From: Hyphomicrobiales bacterium | GTDB taxonomy: Bacteria; Pseudomonadota; Alphaproteobacteria; Rhizobiales; Rhizobiaceae | Direction of reading: 5' to 3' | DNA: 64,000 bases | NCBI GenBank assembly: GCA_900466875.1 | Contig: UBNQ01000037.1 | Location: forward strand, 83,019-147,018 | Part shown: positions 6,730 to 15,377 of the stretch, one piece after another | How the letters are laid out: every line of letters starts with the position of its first letter | How positions within the stretch are numbered: the first letter of the stretch is position 1 | Made by a program: the position numbers and the translations under genes | Notes under the pieces: model-generated | The model's database searches: none | What the model saw: the letters and a program-made list of their open reading frames with translations, nothing else | What the model was told of the DNA's origin: nothing

Positions 6730-7932
6730 ATGCGTTACGCTTCGATCACCGACCGCCTTGCCCATCTCGGTTCCGGCCGCTGGGCCCTGCATCTGACCGC
6801 CCGGCGGATGAAGGCCGAGGGCGAGGAGATCATCGAACTGACGATCGGCGAACCGGATGTAGCGCCCGACAAGGCGCTGCTGGATGAGGCCTCGCGCGCC
6901 ATGTATGCCGGCCGCACACGCTATTCCAACGGCCGCGGCGAACCGGCGGTCCTGAAAGCTCTGGTCGAAAAATACGCCAAGCGCCGCAAGGGCGTGTCTG
7001 AAAAGAATTTCCTCTGCTTCCCCGGTACCCAGACCGCGCTTTACGGCGTGATGACCGGTCTTGTCGAAGCCGGTGACGGCGTGCTGGTCGGCGATCCGCT
7101 CTATGCCACCTATGAAGGAGTGATCGCCTCGACCGGCGCACATATGATCCCGGTACCGCTCAGGCCTGAAAAGCGCTTTCACCTTCAGGCCGAGGATCTG
7201 GAACGGGCGATTACCCCGGAAGCCCGCGTGCTGCTGTTGAACACGCCGCACAACCCGACCGGTGCAGTGCTGACCAAGGCGGAAATTGCCGCGATCGGCG
7301 AGGTGTGCCGCAAGCACGATCTCTGGATCATCTCGGATGAAGTGTACGAACAGCTGATCTTCGACGGAACGGAGTTTGCGTCACCCTTCGACATGCCGGA
7401 ACTCGCGGAACGGACGATTGCCGTCTCCTCGATCTCGAAATCCCATGCAGCCCCCGGTTTCCGCTCGGGCTGGGCCGCAGGACCGGAAGAGTTCTGCGAA
7501 CGGCTTCTGCCGGTTTCCGAAACCATGCTCTTCGGCGTGCAGCCCTTCATCTCGGACATGACGGCACTGGCGCTATCGCAGCATTTCGACACCGCCGACG
7601 TGATGCGCGAAAACTATGACCGCCGCGCAGCGATCGTCGAAAAGGCATTCAAGGGCAGCAATCTTGTAAAGCCCATGCCGCCGGAAGGCGGCATGTTCAT
7701 CCTGCTCGACGTGACGGCAACGGGCCTGAACGGCGAGGAGTTCGCCTGGGAACTGCTGCGCGAACAGAAGGTCGCGGTCATGCCCGGCACCTCCTTCGGC
7801 GATCAGGCGGCCGGTTTCCTGCGCATTTCGCTGACCGTACCGGAAAACGTGCTGGAAACGGCAATGCAGCGGATCGGCGAACTTGCCGGCCGCATCGTAG
7901 CGCATCGGGAAGCGCCGCTGCATATCCGCTGA
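6730..7932 (+). CDS. PLP-dependent class I/II aminotransferase
   Basis: 400 residues of fold-type I aminotransferase with NTPHNPTG (residues 171-178), SDEVYEQ (202-208) and the PLP-binding Lys237 in SSISKSHA, followed by an Arg (R245) that normally binds the alpha-carboxylate. The overall pattern is that of AspC/AlaT-like enzymes. The gene follows a tetR gene by 11 bases and probably shares its transcript; the amino donor cannot be predicted. Nothing appears missing. Confidence 0.85.
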   Translation: MRYASITDRLAHLGSGRWALHLTARRMKAEGEEIIELTIGEPDVAPDKALLDEASRAMYAGRTRYSNGRGEPAVLKALVEKYAKRRKGVSEKNFLCFPGTQTALYGVMTGLVEAGDGVLVGDPLYATYEGVIASTGAHMIPVPLRPEKRFHLQAEDLERAITPEARVLLLNTPHNPTGAVLTKAEIAAIGEVCRKHDLWIISDEVYEQLIFDGTEFASPFDMPELAERTIAVSSISKSHAAPGFRSGWAAGPEEFCERLLPVSETMLFGVQPFISDMTALALSQHFDTADVMRENYDRRAAIVEKAFKGSNLVKPMPPEGGMFILLDVTATGLNGEEFAWELLREQKVAVMPGTSFGDQAAGFLRISLTVPENVLETAMQRIGELAGRIVAHREAPLHIR

Positions 7933-7945
7933 TCGGCGAAAAGTA

Positions 7946-8155
7946 TCAGCCTGCGTCGCCGGCATCGGCGACGCGCTCGTCGCGGTCGACACCATCGGCT
8001 CCCACGCCGCACGCCTTGCGGGCCTTGTTGATCTCGATGCTGGCCGGGCTCGGCTCTTTCTTGAACGCGGCCTCGCCGGTACCGCAGCTGCTGGCGACAC
8101 TCGGCTGGCTGCTGCCGAAACGGGTGGCTTCGTCCGATGTGGTTTCACGGGTCAT
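7946..8155 (-). CDS. Small hypothetical protein (69 aa)
   Basis: A soluble Ser-, Ala- and Glu-rich chain without a signal or membrane segment. ATG 8155 is chosen because AAGGAGG lies 5 bases upstream; two further upstream in-frame starts have poorer context. A GGAAC-N17-TGTT site on the same strand (8184-8209) gives a coherent stress promoter with a leader of about 20 bases. No family is recognised. Confidence 0.55.
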   Translation of the reverse strand: MTRETTSDEATRFGSSQPSVASSCGTGEAAFKKEPSPASIEINKARKACGVGADGVDRDERVADAGDAG

Positions 8156-8183
8156 GATGTCCTCCTTGTTGGTCATGATCGAC

Positions 8184-8209
8184 AACACCCTGAAACACGG
8201 GGTTGTTCC
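8184..8209 (-). promoter_or_regulatory. Possible sigma EcfG/RpoE2 promoter
   Basis: Minus strand GGAAC (8209-8205), 17 bases, TGTT (8187-8184), equal to GGAAC-N19-TT. It lies directly upstream of the ribosome site of the 69-residue gene starting at 8155. Confidence 0.5.
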
Positions 8210-8377
8210 AAATATGTGGATCGCCTCTCCTCAATGCACAGCCGCCCGCCTAGATTCGATGCAGGACGCGCAATCGTGGATGCCGGCAAGGTCTTCGGAT
8301 ACAGAAGTGAAACCTTTTCGCGGCATGCTATGCCCAGCAAAGAGCCGATATGAAGTCGGCATGTAGGAAACTGATTG

Positions 8378-9373
8378 ATGCCCAACCGTCTGCAACATCA
8401 TTGCGAAACGCCTCACGACGCAATGAAGCCGGATAGAGACGGGCCTCGTCCACCGACCGCCGAGAATTCAAAACAGTTCAACCAGCTTCAGGAGCTGTTC
8501 GACAAATCGTTCAAGGCCGCACGCGTCGGCATCTGGGAATACACCCTGCCCGACGAGACGATCACCTGGACCGATACCGTCTACGAGCTGTTCGGCCTGG
8601 AACCGCGATCATCCCTGACGCGGGCCGCGACGGTCGCGCTCTATACGCCTGAATCCCGCAGAAAACTGACCGAAGTCCGCAGCGCGGCGATCAAGAATGG
8701 CGATGGCTTCACCCTCGACGCCCAGATCAACAGCGCCACGGGCGAGCTTCGATGGATCAGAATTACGGCGATCGTCGAGAGACAGGATGGCGTGCCGGTT
8801 CGCCTATTCGGAATGAAGCAGGATATCACCGCCGAAAAGACCCTGTTCGACCAGCTTCGCCATGTCGCCGAGACAGACGCGGTAACCGGACTGGCCTCCC
8901 GAGCGAAATTCGAAAGCATGCTGGACGAAGTCACCGCTTCCGGTCTTTCCGGACGGAAAGCGCTGCTGCTGCTGGATCTGGATAATTTCAAGACCGTAAA
9001 CGACAGGCTGGGGCATCAGGCGGGCGACGACTGCCTGCGGGAGGCTGCCCAACGGATTTCGCAGGCTGTTCCCGATGCGGCCCTTGTCGCGCGCCTTGGA
9101 GGCGACGAGTTTGCGATTATCCATGACTGCGCATCGGTGCAGGACCTGGAAGACATCTGCCGGGGCGTCGTCGAAAAGCTCGAATGGCGTGTCGGATCTT
9201 CAAGGAACGACGTCAAGGTGAGCGCCTCCATCGGCGCCGCGATGATCTGGCAGGCAATTCCGGCAAAGGATATATTCGCTGAGGCGGACAGAGCTTTGTA
9301 CGCAGCGAAAGCAGCCGGCAAGAACAGCTTCCGGTTATTGCATCGGGCCGACCCGATTGCGGATGTCGCCTGA
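8378..9373 (+). CDS. PAS-GGDEF diguanylate cyclase
   Basis: 331 residues with a PAS domain at about 38-155 (PAS/PAC end GMKQDITAEKT) and a GGDEF domain at about 163-320. The active-site motif is intact (RLGGDEF, 241-245), as is the LDLDNFKTVND metal and substrate strand, so synthesis of cyclic-di-GMP is expected. The RxxD inhibitory site normally five residues before GGDEF is absent, so product inhibition through that site is not expected. No membrane segment: a cytosolic sensor. ATG 8378 follows AGGA; a TTG directly before it is the only nearby alternative. Confidence 0.88.
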   Translation: MPNRLQHHCETPHDAMKPDRDGPRPPTAENSKQFNQLQELFDKSFKAARVGIWEYTLPDETITWTDTVYELFGLEPRSSLTRAATVALYTPESRRKLTEVRSAAIKNGDGFTLDAQINSATGELRWIRITAIVERQDGVPVRLFGMKQDITAEKTLFDQLRHVAETDAVTGLASRAKFESMLDEVTASGLSGRKALLLLDLDNFKTVNDRLGHQAGDDCLREAAQRISQAVPDAALVARLGGDEFAIIHDCASVQDLEDICRGVVEKLEWRVGSSRNDVKVSASIGAAMIWQAIPAKDIFAEADRALYAAKAAGKNSFRLLHRADPIADVA

Positions 9374-9381
9374 CAGATTGC

Positions 9382-10638
9382 TCAACCTTGCCGCTTTTCG
9401 CTCTCCTCCTCCGGAGGCTCCCAACCGAACACGCTCCGTCCACCCCATTCATGCGAATGGCGGTACTCGCCAGCGATGATTTCCTTGAAATCGGGGCCGG
9501 TCACGTAACGTTCGAGCTGTCGCGCCTGGTCGTCGAGGCGGTGCAGCGCCTGCAATTCCTCCTCGCGCCCGAGCCTTGCCTTGCCGACAGCCGATTTCAT
9601 CACCCGTATCGTTTCATCATAGACTTTCAGCGGCACCGGAAACGGATGCCGGTCCTTGCCGCCATGGGCGAGCGAAAACCGGGCCGGATCGGAAAAACGG
9701 CACGGCGCGCCATGCACGACTTCGGCCACCATGGCGAGCGCCGAGACGGTGCGGGCGCCGACGCCCGGCGTCATCAAGAGATCCTCGAAATCCTTTGGCC
9801 CGCGATCTGCGGCAGCCGCCAGCGTGCCGTGCAGGCGGCGCATGTTGACGTCCTCCTCGCGCACATCGTGATGCTCAGGCATGATCAGGTGCGGCAGCAT
9901 CGGCTGCGCCAGGGGCTTTCTCAGCCGGGATGGATCAAGTGCGATCACCTCGCGGACAATTTTATCGGGTCCAAGCGAGGCGAGCAGATCGAGCTGCCCG
10001 CTGCGTGACGCCAGCGCCCGGTGATCGGCGAGATTGACGATCTCACCCTGCCCGCGGCCTTCGTTGGCCGCATGGGGTGAATCGAGAAAGCTTTTCAGCC
10101 CTTGCGAATGCCAGTGATACCGCCGCGCCTGCCGCCGGGCATCATTCATGCCCTGCTGCACCACCACCCATTTTCCGTCATCTGTGACGATGAAGCCGTG
10201 CAGATAAAGATCGAACCCGTCCTGCACCGCGGCGCTGTCGACCTTGGCCACCAGCTTGCTGGTCTGGGCAAGAGCGCCGCCATCGATGCCGACGCGATTG
10301 CCGATGGCGATCAGTTCCTCCGGCGTCTGGCGCGAGTTTTTTCCGCGCCCGCCGCAGACATGGATGCCGAGTTCGCCCGACATCGGGGTGAGCCCGCGCT
10401 TGAGGGCACCGATGACGCTGGTGGTGATGCCCGAAGAATGCCAGTCCATGCCCATCACTGCGCCAAAGGACTGGAACCAGAAGGGATGGGCGAGCCGGGC
10501 AAGCAGTTCGTCGCGACCGTAATGGATAACGATCGCTTCGGTAATGACCGCGCCGAGACGTGTCATGCGCTCGCCGAGCCACCGGGGAACCCGGCCGCCG
10601 TGAAGCGGAAGATCGGCGCTGCCTGAACGTTGAGCCAT
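9382..10638 (-). CDS. DUF763 domain protein with helix-hairpin-helix
   Basis: 418 residues matching the DUF763 family: PLHGGRVPRWL near the start (residues 11-21), VMGMDWHSSG (61-70), GIHVCGGRGK (91-100), and a helix-hairpin-helix-like PGVGARTV at 291-298 that suggests DNA contact. The family occurs in archaea and bacteria with no assigned activity. The gene lies 26 bases downstream of an aminotransferase on the same strand. The long antisense frame here is a composition shadow. Confidence 0.8.
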   Translation of the reverse strand: MAQRSGSADLPLHGGRVPRWLGERMTRLGAVITEAIVIHYGRDELLARLAHPFWFQSFGAVMGMDWHSSGITTSVIGALKRGLTPMSGELGIHVCGGRGKNSRQTPEELIAIGNRVGIDGGALAQTSKLVAKVDSAAVQDGFDLYLHGFIVTDDGKWVVVQQGMNDARRQARRYHWHSQGLKSFLDSPHAANEGRGQGEIVNLADHRALASRSGQLDLLASLGPDKIVREVIALDPSRLRKPLAQPMLPHLIMPEHHDVREEDVNMRRLHGTLAAAADRGPKDFEDLLMTPGVGARTVSALAMVAEVVHGAPCRFSDPARFSLAHGGKDRHPFPVPLKVYDETIRVMKSAVGKARLGREEELQALHRLDDQARQLERYVTGPDFKEIIAGEYRHSHEWGGRSVFGWEPPEEESEKRQG

Positions 10639-10664
10639 GCGCCGTTATAGGATCGTGGAGGCCA

Positions 10665-11849
10665 TTAGGACAGCGAAAAGTTCGCCAAACGTTCCGTGAT
10701 CCGCCCGATCGTTTCGACGTCGGCATTGGCAAAGGCGAAACGCAGGTAATTCTGCTGGCCGTCGCCGAAATAGACGCCGGGAATGCAGGTAATGCCGGCG
10801 CGTTTCGCCAGTTTTTCCGCCACCTCCGCCGAGCCGACGCCCGCAAATGGATGGCGCACGAAGGCGAAATAGGCGCCGATCGCATCGAGCTTCCAGTCGG
10901 GAAGCTGCTGCATGACGGCTTTCAGGGCCTCGGCGCGGCGGCCGATCTCCTGCCGGTTTTCCTCGCGCCAGCTGACCAGCAGCGGAAGAGCTGCCGCCAC
11001 TGCCCCCTGGGCTGCGCGCGGCGCGCAAATCTGCAGATTGTCCATGATCTTGGCGACCTGTCCGATCACCGCCTCGCTCGCCGTGATCGCACCAAGACGG
11101 TGGCCGGGAATACAGAAGGATTTCGAAAAACTGTAGAGGCTGATCAGCGTCTCGTCCCACCCGTCGAGGGTATAGAGGCCATGCGGCGTCTGGCCGGCTT
11201 CGGGAAGGAAATCGCGATAGGTCTCGTCGAGGATCAGCCAGATCCCCTTCTGGCGGCAGAGCTGGAAGATCGCCTCCAGCAGCGCCGGCGGATAGATCGC
11301 GCCGGTTGGATTGTTAGGCGAAACGAGAGCGAGAGCCTTCACGTCCGCGGTGATCGCAGCTTCGATGGCCGAAAGTTTTGGCAGAAAACCGTCTTCGGCG
11401 CCGCAGGCGACGAAGGCAGTGTTGATGCCCATCATCGCCAGCGTTGTCTCGTGATTGAAATAGAAGGGCTCGGTCATCAGCACGGTATTGCCGGGCCCGG
11501 CAACCGTCATCGCGGCGCAGACAAAGGCCTGATTGCAGCCGGAGGTGATATGCGTATTGGCGGCGGAAAGATCCGCACTGTAGACCTCCGCGACATGGGC
11601 GCCGTAGACCTGCCTCAGGATCGCATCGCCCTCGATCGGGCCGTAACCGGTATAGGCCTTCGACGATGCCGTCTCGCCGAGAAGCCGCAGCATGTCGGGA
11701 TGCGCCGGATAACCGGGCACCGCCTGCGACAGATCGATCAGCGGGCCTTGCGATCCGTCATAGGCGCGGCCCCAGGCGGTGACGGAAGGAACGGGAGGAA
11801 GCGAAAGCTTGCCGACGAGCGGATTGAAGCGGGAACTGGAAGTGGCCAT
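10665..11849 (-). CDS. PLP-dependent class I/II aminotransferase
   Basis: 394 residues, fold-type I: SPNNPTG (177-183), LDETYRDF (207-214), PLP Lys243 in SFSKSFCIPGHRLG. The early segment (PLIDLSQAVPGYPAHP) is typical of class I/II enzymes acting on small amino acids. It precedes the DUF763 gene by 26 bases and is divergent from the sulfite-oxidase-like gene. Substrate unknown. Confidence 0.85.
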   Translation of the reverse strand: MATSSSRFNPLVGKLSLPPVPSVTAWGRAYDGSQGPLIDLSQAVPGYPAHPDMLRLLGETASSKAYTGYGPIEGDAILRQVYGAHVAEVYSADLSAANTHITSGCNQAFVCAAMTVAGPGNTVLMTEPFYFNHETTLAMMGINTAFVACGAEDGFLPKLSAIEAAITADVKALALVSPNNPTGAIYPPALLEAIFQLCRQKGIWLILDETYRDFLPEAGQTPHGLYTLDGWDETLISLYSFSKSFCIPGHRLGAITASEAVIGQVAKIMDNLQICAPRAAQGAVAAALPLLVSWREENRQEIGRRAEALKAVMQQLPDWKLDAIGAYFAFVRHPFAGVGSAEVAEKLAKRAGITCIPGVYFGDGQQNYLRFAFANADVETIGRITERLANFSLS

Positions 11850-11960
11850 GGGGTTCCGGAGAGGAATGGAAAAGACGGGTGATTGATTTGTCGCCCATGT
11901 TCATCAGATTATTGCGATAGGCAAGACCGACATGCCGCGACCCTGACTGGAGAACCGCCG

Positions 11961-12629
11961 ATGGCCGACGACACCCCGACGCAGCCGCAGGACAGCAAGC
12001 TCACGGCCACCAAGCGCAAATGGGCCGACGAAGGAAAATTCCTGACCGGTCGCCACGCGCGGCCCGAAACGGATCGGCTGCCGCCCGGCCAGCATCTGGT
12101 CAAGAACTGGCCGGTCCTCGATCTCGGCCAGCAGCCGAGCATTCCGACCTCCCGGTGGAAACTCGACGTGCACGGTTTCGTCGGCAATACGGTCAGCCTC
12201 GACTGGGCGGCATTTCAGGCCCTGCCGCAGACGGAAATGCTGTCGGACATTCACTGCGTGACGACATGGTCGCGATACGACAACAACTGGAAAGGCGTTT
12301 CCACCCGTGACTTTCTCGATCTCGTTGAGCCGACGAGAGAAGCGGTCGCGGTGATGCTGACCAGCTACGACGGATACACGACCAATCTGCTCATGAGCGA
12401 CTTTGCCTCACCCGACGCGATCATCGTCACCGACTGGGAGGGCGCGCCGTTGAGCGAGGAACACGGCGGCCCTGTCCGCCTCGTCGTGCCGCATCTCTAT
12501 TTCTGGAAAAGCGCCAAATGGCTGAAACGGATCGATTTCACCGGCATGGACCATGCCGGCTTCTGGGAGAAGAACGGTTATCACATGCGCGGTGATCCGT
12601 GGGCGGAGGAAAGGTATTCGGAGGATTGA
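11961..12629 (+). CDS. Sulfite-oxidase-like molybdopterin oxidoreductase (cytosolic)
   Basis: 222 residues of the SUOX/YedY molybdopterin fold: the conserved Cys in DIHCVTTWSRYDN ligates molybdenum, and downstream PHLYFWKSAKWL and the terminal FWEKNGYH match the family. Periplasmic MsrP/YedY proteins carry a Tat signal; none is present here, so a cytosolic protein is expected. The ATG at 11961 is chosen over upstream frames because the conserved sequence starts soon after and the context is AGAACCGCCG-ATG. Physiological substrate unknown. Confidence 0.85.
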   Translation: MADDTPTQPQDSKLTATKRKWADEGKFLTGRHARPETDRLPPGQHLVKNWPVLDLGQQPSIPTSRWKLDVHGFVGNTVSLDWAAFQALPQTEMLSDIHCVTTWSRYDNNWKGVSTRDFLDLVEPTREAVAVMLTSYDGYTTNLLMSDFASPDAIIVTDWEGAPLSEEHGGPVRLVVPHLYFWKSAKWLKRIDFTGMDHAGFWEKNGYHMRGDPWAEERYSED

Positions 12630-12722
12630 AGCGCTGACGCTGCGACTTTCGACCGGATTGTTTCCTTTAAGCAAAATCGCTACCGATCCGTTCGAAAAAA
12701 TCTCCTTTCCAGAAAGCCACTT

Positions 12723-13010
12723 ATGCGTGCGTTGGTTATTTTCCTTATAGGCGTGATGATAGCGGGCTGCAGCCCTATGACCAAACGGATAGGAGCAGTG
12801 TTGGTCAAAACCGACGCAAATGGCAAAATGGCCTCCGTGTCCATGCGAGAGTCGACGGGTAATCCAAAAGCCGATGCTCGATATATGCAATTTGCACGAA
12901 CGACATTTCCTTCTAGGATGCCCAATGCCAAGCCGAATACCGGGTATACCTATCCAGTCCACGGAGATCCAAAAGTCGTTTCGGGATCGATTCGGGCTTG
13001 GCGCCGCTAG
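12723..13010 (+). CDS. Small putative lipoprotein (95 aa)
   Basis: The first 16 residues form a lipoprotein signal with lipobox IAGC (Cys16), so membrane anchoring is likely. The rest (about 79 residues) has a pattern faintly like a TonB C-terminal domain (strand - DANG - strand - STGNPKADARYMQFARTTFPS), but a TonB membrane anchor and proline-rich stretch are absent. Base composition is noticeably less G+C-rich than the neighbours. The gene stands alone between a plus gene and a convergent operon. Confidence 0.55.
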   Translation: MRALVIFLIGVMIAGCSPMTKRIGAVLVKTDANGKMASVSMRESTGNPKADARYMQFARTTFPSRMPNAKPNTGYTYPVHGDPKVVSGSIRAWRR

Positions 13011-13085
13011 GCTGACGAGACAGCCATAAGACTGAAAGCACCATTGCCTCTTCTCAAGGGAAGAAAACAATGATGCCTTGGCTTT

Positions 13086-15377
13086 TCACATCAGCTTCTC
13101 CAGCGTGATCGGTAGGTCGCGTACCCGTTTGCCGGTTGCATGGAACACCGCATTGGCGATCGCCGGCGCGACGCCGACGATGCCGACTTCGCCCACGCCC
13201 TTGCCGCCAAGCGCCGAGGCCTCGTAATCCGGAACGCCGACGGAGATCACCTCGATATCCGGAATGTCGGAATTGGTCGGCACCAGATAATCCCCGACAT
13301 TGTTGTTGATGGTGCGGGCGTTGCGCGGGTCGACAAGCCCCTCCTCCAGAAGCGCCTGTCCGATGCCCATGATGATGCCGCCACGCCACTGGCTTTCCAC
13401 CATCTTGGGATTGTAGAGCCGGCCGCAATCGAAGGCGGAGACCATGCGCGAGACACGCACCGTGCCGAAATCCTCGTCGACCCGGACTTCGACGAAATGC
13501 GCGCACCACGAATGCATGGACGTGTCGCCCATCGTCGGGCCCTGCACGCGGCCCATGCTGGTCCAGGCATTGCTGCGGTCGGTGGCGCTTTGGGCGTCAT
13601 CCGGCAGCGTGTTGCGCGTCACCTCCAGTGCGTCACGGCCCACTGCGGAAAGAAGGTCCGACAGCGTCATCGACGGGCCATCGCCGCTCGCCACGGAAAT
13701 CCGGCCTTCGCTGACGACGAGTGTATTGGCACCGGTATCGCGGAACGGCGAATTCGGATCATTGAGCGCCAGCCCGACGATTTCCTCGCGCGCCGCATTC
13801 GCCGTCTTGTGCACGGCACCGGTGATCGAACCCGCCAGCATCGACCCGCCGGCGATCGCCGAACCCGGCAGACGCGAATCCCCGAGCACCACGTCGACCT
13901 GATCGATCGACACGCCGAGCGCTTCGGCCGCAGTCTGGGCGAGGATCGTATAGGTGCCCTGCCCCATGTCGATCGCGCCCGAGACGACCTCGACCCGCCC
14001 GCTCCTCAACACCCGGATCATTGCGGAACTCGGTGCCCGGATGACCGGAAACGTACCGCAGCCGAGACCCCAGCCGATCAATGCCTTGCCGTCCCGCATC
14101 GAGCGCGGTTCATGGCGGCGTCCGGCCCAGCCGAAGGCCGCAGAACCCTCGGTCAGCGCCTCGCGCAGCCTGCGCGTCGACCATGGTTTTCCCGACTGAT
14201 AGTCGTGATCGGCATAGTTTTTCAGCCGCAGTTCCAGCGGGTCCATGGACAATTTGTGGGCGAGTTCGTCGATGGCGCTTTCGATCCCGTAGGCGCTCGG
14301 GTTCTTGCCCGGTCCTCGCAATGCACCCGGCGTGACCGCGTTGACCGGCACGACGCGGGTCTGCGAGGAGAAATTCTCGACCTTGTAGAGGATCGGCGTC
14401 GCCGCCCCGGTCTGCTCGGGATAATCCATATAGGTGGAGGTTTCGCTGGCGCCGCGATGCACGATCGCCTGCAGCACGCCCTCCTGCGTCGCCCCGAGCG
14501 CAATCGTCTGGTGTGTTGCCGCACGCCCGCCATAGCTGGTGAAATTCTGCGGCCGGCTGACAGCGAGCCTCACCGGACGGCCGAGCTTTTTCGCTGCGGC
14601 GACAGCAACAGCGCCATAGGCCAGTGCGCCACCCTTGGAGCCGAAACCGCCGCCGATGAAGGGCGAGACGATCCGCACGTCGTCGAGCGCAATGCCGAAC
14701 CACTCGGCATAGGTCCGCGCCATGCCGTGGGTCCATTGGCTGGGTTCCCACACGGTCAACTGGTCGCCGTCCCATTGGGCGGTCAGGCCATGCGGCTCCA
14801 TCGCCACGTGATACTCGCGCGGGGTGCGATATTCGGCTTCGATGCGAACCGCGGAGGCCGCAAGCGCCTTTTCCGCATCGCCCCATTCGACTGTCATGGC
14901 GTCGAGAAGCTTGCCTTCGCCCGCCTTCGGATCGTCCATATCGGCAACGGCCGGCGCTTCCTCATAGGTGATGCGGATGAGCTTTGCCGCCTCGATTGCC
15001 TGCTCGCGGCTTTCCGCGATGACGGCAACGATGCTCTCGCCATTGTAGCGCACCACCTTCGGCAGCGGGTGGAACGGCTGGTTTTCCGACCGGTTTCCAA
15101 ACCAGTCCGACGCGGTCATCAGGCCGAGCTCGTCTTCCGGCGTCAGGACCAGCAGCACGCCGGCTGCGGCACGTGCTGCTGCCGCATCGACAGACACGAC
15201 ACGGCCGGCGGCAATCGTGCTTTGCACCAGCACCGCGTGGGCGAGGTTTTCGAGCGGATATTCCAGCGCATAGGTCGCATTGCCGGTAATCTTCAGCTCG
15301 CCTTCGAAACGGGAAAGCCGCCCGCCGACCATGCCGTCGGCAGCACTGCCGTGTTTTCTGGGTTCCAAGATGGTCAT
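13086..15377 (-). CDS. Molybdenum-binding subunit of xanthine/aldehyde dehydrogenase (PaoC/YagR-like)
   Basis: 763 residues of the molybdopterin-cytosine-dinucleotide hydroxylase large subunit. GGGFGSK at 242-248 binds the cofactor, and the C-terminal GKGVGEVG supplies the catalytic Glu (about residue 730). Length and the early MEPHG/EPSQ elements match YagR/PaoC. It overlaps the FAD subunit gene by 4 bp (ATGA) and ends the operon. A purine, an aromatic aldehyde or a N-heterocycle could be the substrate. Confidence 0.9.
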   Translation of the reverse strand: MTILEPRKHGSAADGMVGGRLSRFEGELKITGNATYALEYPLENLAHAVLVQSTIAAGRVVSVDAAAARAAAGVLLVLTPEDELGLMTASDWFGNRSENQPFHPLPKVVRYNGESIVAVIAESREQAIEAAKLIRITYEEAPAVADMDDPKAGEGKLLDAMTVEWGDAEKALAASAVRIEAEYRTPREYHVAMEPHGLTAQWDGDQLTVWEPSQWTHGMARTYAEWFGIALDDVRIVSPFIGGGFGSKGGALAYGAVAVAAAKKLGRPVRLAVSRPQNFTSYGGRAATHQTIALGATQEGVLQAIVHRGASETSTYMDYPEQTGAATPILYKVENFSSQTRVVPVNAVTPGALRGPGKNPSAYGIESAIDELAHKLSMDPLELRLKNYADHDYQSGKPWSTRRLREALTEGSAAFGWAGRRHEPRSMRDGKALIGWGLGCGTFPVIRAPSSAMIRVLRSGRVEVVSGAIDMGQGTYTILAQTAAEALGVSIDQVDVVLGDSRLPGSAIAGGSMLAGSITGAVHKTANAAREEIVGLALNDPNSPFRDTGANTLVVSEGRISVASGDGPSMTLSDLLSAVGRDALEVTRNTLPDDAQSATDRSNAWTSMGRVQGPTMGDTSMHSWCAHFVEVRVDEDFGTVRVSRMVSAFDCGRLYNPKMVESQWRGGIIMGIGQALLEEGLVDPRNARTINNNVGDYLVPTNSDIPDIEVISVGVPDYEASALGGKGVGEVGIVGVAPAIANAVFHATGKRVRDLPITLEKLM

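Noticed and set aside
10560..11882. Open frame of 440 codons on the plus strand
   Set aside because: Mirror of the class I/II aminotransferase; low-complexity, no motifs.
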